Shown: positions 26,238 to 34,460, counted from the first letter of the stretch. The stretch is DNA of 64,000 nucleotides from Weissella koreensis KACC 15510 (GCF_000219805.1 NC_015759.1:186001-250000); one strand, 5' to 3'. Made by a program: numbers and translations. The notes: generated by a model from the letters alone, not told the origin.

Positions 26238-26735
26238 ATGAAAATAAGACCGTTAGAAAAGAAAGACTTGAGTTATATTTATACGCAAGAAAATTCACGT
26301 AAGATTATGGCACTTTGGTTTGAAGAACCATATACGTCTTTTGATGAACTACAAACTCTCTATGATAAGCATGTACTCGATCAAACTGAGAGACGTTTTG
26401 TTGTAGAAGAAGATTCTCAATTTATAGGCGTAGTTGAATTGATGGAAATTGACTCGCTCCATCGTAATACTGAAATTCAAATTATTATTCATTCAAAATA
26501 CCAAGGTCATGGCTATGCACAAATGGCAATGAGTGCTGGTATTGATTATGCATTTAATGTTTTAAACATGCATAAAGTTTATTTATATGTTGATGCAGAT
26601 AATTCCACAGCTATTCACATATACAAAAAATTAGGTTTCGTTGAAGAAGGTAAATTAAGAAAACACTTCTTTGCAGAAGGTGATTATCATGATAGTTTGA
26701 TCATGGGAATTTTTAAAGAAGAAATTTCAAATTAG
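26238..26735 (+). CDS. SpeG-like N-acetyltransferase
   Basis: 165 aa GNAT enzyme. The N-terminal RPLEKKDLSYIY and MALWFEEPYTSFDEL resemble spermidine N-acetyltransferase SpeG. SKYQGHGYAQMAM is the acetyl-CoA loop. VYLYVDADNSTAIHIYKKLG is the conserved C-terminal part. It starts at 26238; the long upstream overlap with the glycosylase gene is not needed. Polyamine or antibiotic acetylation is possible; the substrate is unproven. Confidence 0.78.
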   Translation: MKIRPLEKKDLSYIYTQENSRKIMALWFEEPYTSFDELQTLYDKHVLDQTERRFVVEEDSQFIGVVELMEIDSLHRNTEIQIIIHSKYQGHGYAQMAMSAGIDYAFNVLNMHKVYLYVDADNSTAIHIYKKLGFVEEGKLRKHFFAEGDYHDSLIMGIFKEEISN

Positions 26736-26850
26736 CTTCTATCAATGGATTCGCCACAAAAGCTACTACTCTTTGGCCTCAAATAATTTATTAGATTTAA
26801 ATAAAGTCAGCTACCTCAAGCCGGATACTAATATTTTTTATATAGTCTTC

Positions 26851-26950
26851 GACCTGTAAGTCGTTAAACTACTACGTACCTTTATCTGATATCTGACGGT
26901 TAAAACACGTGAATAATGAATATTCAAATCGCCAATCATAGTCTGACATA
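26851..26950 (+). pseudogene. Relic of leader-plus-tRNA module
   Basis: GACCTGTAAGTCGTTAAACT (26851-26870) is the leader found before the other CAU-tRNA copies. The sequence that follows (GTACCTTTATCTGATATCTG onward) matches the tRNA 5' part poorly and then diverges. It is best read as an old, mutated copy. Confidence 0.5.
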
Positions 26951-27007
26951 TTCATTGTACTATTAAATTAATATTAAAGTGTACTAAATATTATATAGGA
27001 GTTTTAT

Positions 27008-27148
27008 ATGCACAAAAAGAAAATAAATAACATTAACGAAGCCTATGGTAATGAAATATTTGATAGCCCAGAGCTTAATTTTTCAGATGAATTTAAAGAG
27101 ATCATTTTAGATGATTTAAATAATTTTGAAGGACTTAACAAAGCATAA
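27008..27148 (+). CDS. Small acidic protein, unknown function
   Basis: 46 codons opening with MHKKKINN and ending in NFEGLNKA, with TAGGAG eight bases before the ATG. The composition (Asn/Glu/Asp/Lys-rich, no membrane helix) is protein-like. A strong terminator lies 120 bases later. No family recognised. Confidence 0.5.
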   Translation: MHKKKINNINEAYGNEIFDSPELNFSDEFKEIILDDLNNFEGLNKA

Positions 27149-27268
27149 AAATTAGATTAAATAGATGTTTTTCAAGATAAATATAAAAAGTAGCTGCTAA
27201 ACCCAATTTGAGACTTAAAAGTTAATAGCTAGCTAAACATCAACCATATTTTTTTATAAAAAAGCATA

Positions 27269-27308
27269 AAATAAACTCCTTATTTAAAAGATAAGGGGTT
27301 TATTTTTT
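27269..27308 (+). terminator. Terminator in 27149-27507 gap
   Basis: A 15-bp stem with one G-T pair (27269-27283 with 27291-27305) ends in TTTTTT. The rest of this 359-base gap shows no gene. Confidence 0.85.
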
Positions 27309-27507
27309 CTAATAGTTCCTTACGTCTTATACTTGATCTAATATAGGTACAGGATGAATATTTCTTCAAGTTGTTCACTTGCATATTAATTGTTAACTTG
27401 CCTGATAATTTTCTGTTTTGGAAAACATATTCTTAATTATTCTCTCCCTACTTATATTTTAACAAACAAAAAAAGAGCCATAACATTAAAAGCTCTATCA
27501 ACAAACA

Positions 27508-27777
27508 TTATTTATTTTTTCGAACATAAGTATCACCGATTTTAAAAATATTTCCATCTTCTAAGTGGTCCCTAGCAAAACAATAATAATCAAATTCTTC
27601 TTCATTATTTTCCAATACCAATTCTGATAAACCACCAATATTATCAACTAACTCTTTACCCAAATCATTTAAATTATGAGATGCAAAAACATCGAATTTT
27701 TTAACTTCATCTAAAATTGTATTAGATAAATCTAGTAAATCGTTATCAATTAAAAATTTAACCTTATCCCCATCCAT
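27508..27777 (-). CDS. Possible ArdA-like antirestriction protein fragment
   Basis: 89 aa, acidic. The segment LGKELVDNIGGLSELVLENN followed by FDYYCFARDHLEDGNIF resembles the C-terminal part of ArdA DNA-mimic antirestriction proteins carried by conjugative elements. It is about half the usual ArdA length, so it is either a short relative or a truncated gene with a new start. Its place next to an FtsK-like gene supports a mobile-element origin. Confidence 0.45.
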   Translation of the reverse strand: MDGDKVKFLIDNDLLDLSNTILDEVKKFDVFASHNLNDLGKELVDNIGGLSELVLENNEEEFDYYCFARDHLEDGNIFKIGDTYVRKNK

Positions 27778-27883
27778 AATCTAATACCCTCACTTCCACT
27801 TTTATTATGGATTATAGCCTGCTTATTATTTTTTGATGTATCAAATGTAACTGAATTTTTAATGATTTCATTTTTTTACTTCC

Positions 27884-28699
27884 TTAGATTCCAATATATT
27901 TGATGAATTCATGCAAATTATTATTTTTTGGAATTTCCGGTGAGTAGAATGTATGCATCGACCCATCATGCTTCTTTACAGCACCCCAACCTTTTAATTC
28001 AGAATACAAAGCAGGAACAGTTCCATTATCATCTAACATACCCATGAAAATATTTAAATTTATCTGGCTACGTATTATTGAGGGTAATACACTTAATAAA
28101 CTGTCCTGTATAGAAATAATTACATAAATTCCTAAAGCACGACCTCTAATCAAAATTTCAAAAAAATCTGATAACGCTAATTTATAAGCTTGACGTTCAT
28201 CAGAATTATCAGAATATTTTTGGCCATCTAAAATCCACAGACTAATTTCATCAAATACAATAAATTGAGGCTTCACATCATCTTCAGTATAAGAATTTAA
28301 TTTGTCTTCAATATTCATTTTCATATTTATTTTAGATCGACGAATCATTCCTTCATAAATATTATGAATTTGCTTACTAATTTCATAATTATCATTAAAT
28401 ATTTTATCTTTTAAACTGTCTATATCATTAAAATTAGATATATATGAATAAGTCGGATCAAATATATTCACAAATTTAGTCTTAGTTAATATTTGTACTA
28501 ACATAGATAAAATCAAGCATGTCTTACCACTGCCACTTTTACCTTGAATCAATAAGTTTGGCGAATTAATATAATCCCAATCAATATCTTTATCGATTTT
28601 AATTTTTTCATTTTCGATTTTTAAATTAAAAATACTGTATCTATTTTCTATCATATTAATAAGTTCATTAATTGATCCTTTATTTTTTAAATTAAACAT
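27884..28699 (-). CDS. FtsK/SpoIIIE-like ATPase of mobile element (TcpA-type)
   Basis: 271 aa. LLIQGKSGSGKTCLILSMLV is the P-loop, and QFIVFDEISLWI fits Walker B. IRGRALGIYVIISIQ matches the FtsK-domain sensor region of conjugative coupling ATPases. It is shorter than chromosomal FtsK and has no N-terminal membrane helices, so it probably came with an integrative element that moves DNA. No relaxase gene is visible beside it. Confidence 0.72.
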   Translation of the reverse strand: MFNLKNKGSINELINMIENRYSIFNLKIENEKIKIDKDIDWDYINSPNLLIQGKSGSGKTCLILSMLVQILTKTKFVNIFDPTYSYISNFNDIDSLKDKIFNDNYEISKQIHNIYEGMIRRSKINMKMNIEDKLNSYTEDDVKPQFIVFDEISLWILDGQKYSDNSDERQAYKLALSDFFEILIRGRALGIYVIISIQDSLLSVLPSIIRSQINLNIFMGMLDDNGTVPALYSELKGWGAVKKHDGSMHTFYSPEIPKNNNLHEFIKYIGI

Positions 28700-29037
28700 A
28701 AGTGTCTATCTATTCAACCTCTCTTAAACTCCCCATATGCCCCATAAATTATTAATGTCGATTCAAATGATTTAGAATTGAATTGCTTGTTAAAAAATGC
28801 ACGTACAATATATCAAAAGAATTCGTTAAAAACTACACAATATCCATAATAACTAAATATCAAAAAATATACGTAACAATTGATACATCCATCATTTGAA
28901 GTTAAATTCAATTAATAATATAAAAGCACTAACAATTAAATTATAAAAAACATCCTCGCTAGTACCTAATTCTGATATTTAATTTTCTTAAACCATTTCC
29001 TGCTTTAATTCTAAGACGTACCCAATGGTATCAAAAG
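28700..29037. other. Gene-free AT-rich segment
   Basis: No plausible frame, tRNA or strong terminator seen. It should contain the promoter of the FtsK-like gene. Confidence 0.4.
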
Positions 29038-29259
29038 CTATTTTGAACTTTCCCTATCTTTTTCCAATTTTCTATTCTTATAAAATTTGCGTACAGTCCA
29101 CGCATTTACCAACACAATTGGCCAGAAATATGAACCCTCTAATTTAAAACCACCATTGCTCATCTCAATCAAAATAGGTTCATTATTAAAGTAAACAGCT
29201 ATCAACGCCATTATGGTTAAAATAATTGAAATTATGAACCAAAATAATACTTTTTTCAT
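29038..29259 (-). CDS. Small membrane protein of mobile element
   Basis: 73 aa with one clear N-terminal helix (VLFWFIISIILTIMALIAVY), a second possible segment (SYFWPIVLVNAW), and a basic, charged C-terminus. AAGGAGG precedes the ATG. No family recognised. Confidence 0.6.
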   Translation of the reverse strand: MKKVLFWFIISIILTIMALIAVYFNNEPILIEMSNGGFKLEGSYFWPIVLVNAWTVRKFYKNRKLEKDRESSK

Positions 29260-29384
29260 GTGCTATTCCTCCTTACACCAAGGTTAATTCAACAGAGAAT
29301 CAATTACAAATATATAACTAACAATGAGCATAAATTAATAATTACTTCTGTTTCGTTTATGATTAACTTTAAATAAGCAAAACA

Positions 29385-29515
29385 AAACAAAAAACACATA
29401 GCCCCTACTTCGCAAAAAGTTAGGATATGTGTAAAACTGAAAATAACTATTACTAGCTCTTTCCGGTATTAATTATAACAGAACTAAATATGATCTAAAA
29501 CTGTTTCGCTTTTAG
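29385..29515 (+). repeat. 130-bp imperfect direct repeat, copy 1
   Basis: It begins with a hairpin (ACACATA ... TATGTGT around 29394-29432), then TAGCTCTTTCCGGTATTAAT and a tail with TCTAAAACTGTTT. The whole block aligns with 35450-35580, clearly related although mutated. Copy 2 lies just upstream of the integrase, so these may be element-end or control sequences. Confidence 0.6.
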
Positions 29516-29685
29516 ACAAAGGAATTACAGAATAACATAAGATAAGTATTCAAAGATTCAAAAGTGTAAATAATTTTGTTCCAATTGGCTATACAGTTTA
29601 AACTTGATAACACATCATTATTTAATAAATATCTGAAATACCTTATTTCAGACAATAAACGTGACATGATGTATCTATTTTACTT

Positions 29686-30050
29686 TTACATCAATAAAAT
29701 CAAAACTACAGACAAATCTTTTTCCAGTTCGGTATCGTGAGATATAATGTCCATCTCATCAAAAGAATCTTGAATTCTTTCCTGGTGATGCTGTATGGAT
29801 AAATGGGTTTCCTGTAACAAATCCCAACAGCCATGTCAGTAACATACTTAGAGTGATTTATTACTACCTTATTATCTTTACTATTATTACTTAACTTACG
29901 AGTCAACACATCGTGTTTGCCGTTATAATAACGATCTAACTTATCGAATCGTTTCTTGCTATGAGCTTGTTTTCGCAATATAAAGTCTAATAATTCAAGA
30001 CTAGGATTATTAACGTCCCCTGCCAATTCTCTATCAATTGGAAATCCCAA
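29686..30050 (-). pseudogene. Phage portal protein remnant (SPP1 gp6-like), frameshifted
   Basis: The N-terminal part (RYYNGKHDVLTRKLSNNSKD, then VVINHSKYVTDMAVG) is that of a portal protein. After MAVG the frame must shift to read FVTGNPFIHTASPGKN, then shift again to read IQDSFDEMDIISHDTELEKD, and it stops soon after. So there are two frameshifts and loss of about three quarters of the gene. The start is probably TTG at 30050 with AGGAG upstream. Confidence 0.8.
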
Positions 30051-30060
30051 AATGTTACTC

Positions 30061-30207
30061 CTAACCAAAAAGGCCAGACGGTTTGTCTGACACTTTTACT
30101 GTTCTATTCTTATAAAGAACCATGAATACAAAGTAACGTATTGCGTCCATACTATGATCATGTTCTTTAACTGGCTTATCTTCACCACGTTTTCTGCGGT
30201 TACGTCC
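30061..30207 (-). pseudogene. C-terminal remnant of phage terminase large subunit
   Basis: This reads GRNRRKRGEDKPVKEHDHSM then DAIRYFVFMVLYKNRTVKVS and ends SGLFG with a stop. DHSMDAIRY is the typical end of terminase large subunits. The stop is 11 bases from the portal start, the normal phage order. The upstream part of the gene is missing and the fragment abuts hicB directly. Confidence 0.8.
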
Positions 30208-30211
30208 CAAA

Positions 30212-30613
30212 TTATTCGTTAAAAAATAATTCTTCAAGGGCTTCAGTTGTCACCTTAGAAACATTAATATTTTGCTTCTTAGCAATGTTATTTAAATATT
30301 CTGGAATAGATATATTACGTCTAACTGTCTTTGAACGACCTTTTCTATACTCTTTCATATCATACGCAACAATAATAACTTTGGTATTTTCTTCTGATTC
30401 CCATTCTTCTAAATCAATATCAAATAAGTTACTTGGTTCTGGATAGTCGGTTTTTTCTTCCAACATTAATCCGACTGCATCTTGAGCCATTCTTACAGCA
30501 TCTTGATAATCCGATCCAAAGGTAGAAGCTCCTACGTCCGGAATGCGTACATTTACAGCTCCATCTTCCTCGGAAAAAACAGTGGGATAAAATAATAACG
30601 TATTTTTTGTCAT
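30212..30613 (-). CDS. hicB: HicB family antitoxin
   Basis: 133 aa. The N-terminal HicB fold (LLFYPTVFSEEDGAVNVRIP, DVGASTFGSDYQDAVRMAQD, LMLEE) is followed by a C-terminal ribbon-helix-helix-like DNA-binding part (RRNISIPEYLNNIAKKQNIN). It should neutralise HicA and repress the operon. I use the ATG at 30613; the extra upstream residues are not supported. Its toxin partner next to it is broken, so it may be an orphan. Confidence 0.85.
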   Translation of the reverse strand: MTKNTLLFYPTVFSEEDGAVNVRIPDVGASTFGSDYQDAVRMAQDAVGLMLEEKTDYPEPSNLFDIDLEEWESEENTKVIIVAYDMKEYRKGRSKTVRRNISIPEYLNNIAKKQNINVSKVTTEALEELFFNE

Positions 30614-30639
30614 AATTATATACAGCAAAACAAACAAGG

Positions 30640-30822
30640 TTATTTCAACCCCGCTTGCTTTAAGATGCTACTTTCAGTTCCTTTTGGTATTTCTCTTCAG
30701 CTGGTGTGATATGGTACAACAGCAATCTTTCCAGTAGCCTTATTTTCAAATTTTTTATGACTTACCTCTTTGAAACCATTATCTTCCAGCTTTTTAATCA
30801 TCTTACGAACTGACAACGGCAC
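30640..30822 (-). pseudogene. HicA toxin, inactivated
   Basis: The start is GTG with AAAGGAG (MPLSVRKMIKKLEDNGFKEV, then SHKKFENKATGKIAVVPYHT). An in-frame TGA at 30697-30699 is followed in the same frame by REIPKGTESSILKQAGLK, the normal HicA C-terminus. Residues usually present before the catalytic histidine also seem to be missing. It is a mRNA-cutting toxin in intact form and probably non-functional here. Confidence 0.75.
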
Positions 30823-31026
30823 CTTGCTAACTCCTTTCCATAATTTATAATTATAGCATACACAACTATACACACAGATTCGATCTTTTTTTAAATATAT
30901 TCCCAAACTAAATAGCCGATATTTCCATTTACCCTGGATAAATACCGACTATACATTTATAAAGTTAACAATTAAACTATTATTGTTTATAGAATTCATC
31001 AATATTATTAAAAATAAGAATATTGT

Positions 31027-31446
31027 TTACAATGTTCGTATTAAAAAATATACTAAAATTCCAATCCATAGTCCACTAATCAAATATTCCATATTAATTC
31101 CAATATGATATATTTCATAAGTCGGATATTTTATACCACTAATTTGAATCGCTATAGTAACAACCAGAACTATTAAAGAGCTGGTTATTGCCATCATCAT
31201 CACATCATTTAATTCCCTTCTGCTTTTTTTGTCATTTAGAATACGCTTCATAATGTTTGTACTTGTTATAGATATTAATACTCCAAACATGCCAACATAG
31301 AATCCAAAAACGATAGATACAAAAGTTACTATAGAATTCATTTCATCTTTAATTCCACTCATAGAAAAGATATTAAATTTAAAATTATAAATAAATATTC
31401 CAATAAATATAGATATAACTATTGGCATTACTTTAAATTTATTCAT
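31027..31446 (-). CDS. Four-helix membrane protein, unknown function
   Basis: 139 aa with four hydrophobic segments (about 8-25, 40-62, 85-105, 118-137) and a short basic cytoplasmic loop in the middle. AAGAGGTG precedes the ATG. No family recognised. It lies between hicAB and the divergent repressor region, so it is probably cargo of the element. Confidence 0.65.
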   Translation of the reverse strand: MNKFKVMPIVISIFIGIFIYNFKFNIFSMSGIKDEMNSIVTFVSIVFGFYVGMFGVLISITSTNIMKRILNDKKSRRELNDVMMMAITSSLIVLVVTIAIQISGIKYPTYEIYHIGINMEYLISGLWIGILVYFLIRTL

Positions 31447-31525
31447 AGTATCACCTCTTTTCTCTAATCCCTTATATCCTCTTTTATTGTATTAGGTGTA
31501 AAAACGGTTTGCATCTTTATTCTTA

Positions 31526-31636
31526 TCATATGTAGGCTTTACGTAAATCATCTATAAACTTCCATCTTCGCTTACCACTCATAAAATAATATTCTTGAAA
31601 GTAAAGTCCATCTGTATTTTTATATGCGTATTTCAT
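31526..31636 (-). CDS. Possible small phage-type protein
   Basis: 36 codons (MKYAYKNTDGLYFQEYYFMS, ending LRKAYI). Basic and aromatic-rich like small phage proteins, but with no clear ribosome site. It may be the end of a longer gene. Confidence 0.3.
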   Translation of the reverse strand: MKYAYKNTDGLYFQEYYFMSGKRRWKFIDDLRKAYI

Positions 31637-31652
31637 CGCCCTAACATCTTTT

Positions 31653-31813
31653 CTAATCTGCAAAATTTAAAATATTCTTCATTTCTTCAATGTATTTCTT
31701 TTCATATTTTGTAAATTCTGAATCGTTTTGCATTTTTTGAATTAATGAACTCAAATAAAAACCTTTTAATGTTGTTCCCTTGCTGTTATAAATTTATCCA
31801 GCCAACCACTCAT
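31653..31813 (-). pseudogene. Frameshifted small gene remnant
   Basis: AAGGAG lies before an ATG that reads MSGWLDKFITAREQH and stops. A one-base shift inside this stretch continues as SKGTTLKGFYLSSLIQKMQN and ends at NILNFAD. It reads as a short gene broken by one frameshift. No family recognised. The remaining bases of the 31447-32101 gap hold the operator region. Confidence 0.35.
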
Positions 31814-31872
31814 ATGATCCATCTCCTTTTCTGTTTAATTTGTTAATTGAATTAATAAATTCATTTACGAAA

Positions 31873-32072
31873 AGTACAATATATTGTACTATAAATACAT
31901 ACGAAATAAACCTATATATAACGCGCTTGCACTTTTTATAGTATGACAGCTAAAGCTTTCTTGTTATATTTCTAGGTTTTATTTGTTATTCAAAATAATT
32001 AATTGTCTTAACAAACGTTATAGTACAACCTTTTGTGATTATTATAAAGGGTTAATTTCAATCAATTGTACT
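31873..32072. promoter_or_regulatory. Operator region of the element repressor (AGTACAA/TTGTACT sites)
   Basis: 31873-31890 is a perfect 18-bp palindrome with arms AGTACAA and TTGTACT. A third AGTACAA is at 32022-32028 and a fourth arm TTGTACT at 32066-32072, just before the repressor gene. TACAAT inside the palindrome could be a -10 element on either strand. The layout is that of a divergent repressor-controlled switch. Confidence 0.55.
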
Positions 32073-32101
32073 TTTATTAGAAATACCGGAGTGAATTAAA
32101 A

Positions 32102-32440
32102 ATGTCTCTTTTAGATATAACTAAAAAAACAGCTAAAGAACGTGGCTTATCCCTTACAGATGTAGCAACAAAAGCAGGAATTGCACAAAAATCAATTTAT
32201 CAATGGAAGACGGTTACACCGAAAGTTGATACTTTGAAAGCTGTTGCAGATGTATTAGGAGTAACTACCGATTATCTTTTAGGGACCACAGATGAAAAAA
32301 ATCCCCATCGAGCTGATGAGGATGGCATGGAAGAATTTTACAGAATAGATCTCTCTCGTGTCCCAAAGTCAGAAAGAGACACGATTAAAAAAGCGTTAGA
32401 TAAATATACACGTTTCCTCTTAGATGATATGTGGAAATAA
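32102..32440 (+). CDS. XRE/cI-like repressor
   Basis: 112 aa. A helix-turn-helix of the lambda Cro/cI type lies at about residues 5-62 (SLTDVATKAGIAQKSIYQW ... VADVLGVTTDYLLG). It is followed by a short C-terminal part, as in ImmR-type repressors of integrative elements. An ImmA-like protease gene follows, the usual pair. It probably binds the AGTACAA/TTGTACT sites upstream of its own start. Confidence 0.85.
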   Translation: MSLLDITKKTAKERGLSLTDVATKAGIAQKSIYQWKTVTPKVDTLKAVADVLGVTTDYLLGTTDEKNPHRADEDGMEEFYRIDLSRVPKSERDTIKKALDKYTRFLLDDMWK

Positions 32441-32551
32441 TATATATGCTAGATACTCAATTTAAATCATTATTCAATAAATCAGCATCCTTAGCATTAA
32501 AAGTGGCAATTTTTACTGATACAAAAGTTGACTTAATAACATGGGAAAACT

Positions 32552-33136
32552 ATGTCCAACTTAAACTTAGAAATAAAAATAGGTGAAGAGTATTTCCCAT
32601 ATGAAATTAAAGACTTTTTATCTGGTAAGACTGTCTATAAAAATGGTCAACCAAGAATTGGAATAAACCCATACCTGCCTATAACTCGTCAGCCTTTCAC
32701 TCTATCTCACGAATTGAGCCACTATATTTTACATATAAATAATAATTTATTTCAATCTCAAAACTTTAATAGTTTGATTAACGATGAATTTAATGGACGA
32801 AATTTAGAAGAACAAGAAGCTGATACGTTAGTAAGCTATATAATGGTTAATCCGTATGCTTTTATGCGTGCATTCGCTCTCAAAAACAATTAGGATGACA
32901 TAACAGAATATTTTGAAATGTCCTCCACTGCTCTTTATCATCGAGTAATGTATTATCATGTTTCTCAAAAAGAGTGCGATTTTTATGAATCACAACGCAT
33001 TATTAAAAACTATGAAAATGGTAATTATGATGAGTTGTCTTCTATGCTATATATGGATATAAATAATTTAATCGATTATGCTGGTAGTTCTGAATTCGAT
33101 TTGATTTCTGAATCTACATTTGAAATTATAAGTTAA
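32552..33136 (+). pseudogene. ImmA/IrrE-type metallopeptidase, interrupted by TAG
   Basis: The zinc motif HELSH and the downstream EEQEADTLVSY are present. A TAG at 32891-32893 stops the frame, but the same frame continues as DDITEYFEMSSTALYHRVMY to 33136. That makes about 194 codons interrupted by one nonsense codon. An overlapping frame from 32446 (MLDTQFKSLFNKSASLALKV) may be the original N-terminus in another frame. ImmA cleaves ImmR-type repressors to induce the element. Confidence 0.7.
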
Positions 33137-33183
33137 TATCATGTGCTAAGCATCCACAATAAAAGGCTCAAGGAGTAGGTATT

Positions 33184-33717
33184 ATGAGTAAGAAGATCAC
33201 TGACGAGAACGGAAACACATACGTTCAAAAGAAGCCTTTTTATAAGCGCGTCTAGTTCTGGATATTAGCAATCATTGTTGTAGCAATTATTGCTTCAAGT
33301 ATGGGTGGAGATTCAGATGATAATAGTTCAAATGGATCATCACAAGCTGCTGATTCAAGTATTAGTAATGATTCTGAATCTAGTTCAGAATCAGAAAGTG
33401 ACTCATCAGTTCCAACTGAATATAAATCAGCATTAAACAAAGCTAAGTCGTATTCATCTATGATGAACATGTCTAAGGCAGGTATTTACGACCAATTAAC
33501 CGCTGATGCTGGTGAACAATTTAGTGCTGTAGCTGCACAATATGCAATTGATAATTTAGATGCTGATTATAATAAAAATGCTCTGAAGAAAGCAAAGTCA
33601 TACCAAGATGATATGTCAATGTCTCCAGATGCAATCCAAGAACAATTAACTTCTGACGCTGGAGAAAAATTCACTCCAGAAGAAGCAGCTTATGCTATTC
33701 AACATTTGAACGATTAA
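33184..33717 (+). pseudogene. Ltp-family superinfection-exclusion protein, interrupted by TAG
   Basis: It begins MSKKITDENGNTYVQKKPFY, then KRV and TAG (33253-33255). The frame continues as FWILAIIVVAIIA (a membrane anchor), a Ser/Asp/Glu-rich linker, and two Ltp helix-turn-helix repeats (each YKSALNKAKSY-like with a QLTADAGEQF-like part). The TAG probably replaced a tryptophan TGG. Ltp proteins of phages and temperate elements block entry of other phage DNA. The repeated leader (copy 3) precedes it. Confidence 0.78.
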
Positions 33718-33791
33718 TCCACTTCCCGCCTCTGGCGGGATACATATACGTGTTTAAAATTCACGATAAACTTTTTAAGGAGTAGTTAGTT

Positions 33792-34130
33792 ATGAATGAA
33801 GAAAATAGTAAAGTAACGCCGCAAGAAGTTAAAGGATGGAGTTGGGGAGCCTTTATGTTTAGTTGGATCTGGGGATTTGGAAACAAGTCTTATCTAACAT
33901 TTTTTACATTAATTCCTATCTTTGGTTTCATTTGGCGTTTCGTTTGCGGATTCAAAGGAAACGATTGGGCTTGGAAAAAAGGTAATTATTCATCTGTTGA
34001 TGAATTTAAAAAAGTTCAGTCTACTTGGAATCGTGCTGGATTGTTCTTATTTATTTTCGCCATAGCTTTATCCGTTATTATTAACATAGCCATCCGCTTT
34101 ATTTTGATTCCCGATCTTTTAAACATGTAA
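33792..34130 (+). CDS. DUF2628-like membrane protein
   Basis: 112 aa with about three hydrophobic segments. WSWGAFMFSWIWGFGNKSYL and WRFVCGFKGNDWAWK are characteristic of a widespread lactobacillus membrane protein family of unknown function. It is preceded by leader copy 4 and an AAGGAGTAG site. Short hairpins CCCGCC/GGCGGG (near 33724) and CCCG/CGGG (near 34146) lie on each side. Confidence 0.75.
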   Translation: MNEENSKVTPQEVKGWSWGAFMFSWIWGFGNKSYLTFFTLIPIFGFIWRFVCGFKGNDWAWKKGNYSSVDEFKKVQSTWNRAGLFLFIFAIALSVIINIAIRFILIPDLLNM

Positions 34131-34201
34131 TACTAGTAACCTCATCCCGTCTCTGCGGGATACATAAATATTTACATTGAAAGGCATAACAAGGATTTAA
34201 T

Positions 34202-34327
34202 ATGACACACTTTTCAAACACTATAGCTCCACCCTATATAATGTTAATTACAGCTTTACTAACATTTTTATGCGTAATAATTTTCATTATATTGCTTAAT
34301 TTTTATGAAAAACATTTAAAAAAATAA
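34202..34327 (+). CDS. Single-span small membrane peptide
   Basis: 41 codons: a short hydrophilic start (MTHFSNTIAPP), one long hydrophobic helix (MLITALLTFLCVIIFIILL) and a basic tail (FYEKHLKK). AAGGA lies 7 bases before the ATG. The shape resembles small membrane peptides, including toxin-like ones, but no antisense RNA is evident. Confidence 0.5.
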   Translation: MTHFSNTIAPPYIMLITALLTFLCVIIFIILLNFYEKHLKK

Positions 34328-34386
34328 TAAATAAAAATTTCTACCAAAGTAAGGAATTATTGACCTGCAAGTCATTAAACTGCCAC

Positions 34387-34460
34387 GGACCTTTAGCTCA
34401 GTTGGTTAGAGCAAACGGCTCATAACCGTTCGGTCGTCGGTTCGAGTCCGACAGGGTCCA
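34387..34460 (+). tRNA. tRNA with CAU anticodon, intact copy
   Basis: It has the same body as the 25727 tRNA, but with a perfect five-pair anticodon stem (AACGG/CCGTT). Acceptor and T-arm are fully paired, discriminator A, no encoded CCA. Preceded by GACCTGCAAGTCATTAAACT. Probably a lysidine-type tRNA-Ile2. It lies inside the mobile region, 48 bases before the next gene. Confidence 0.88.
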
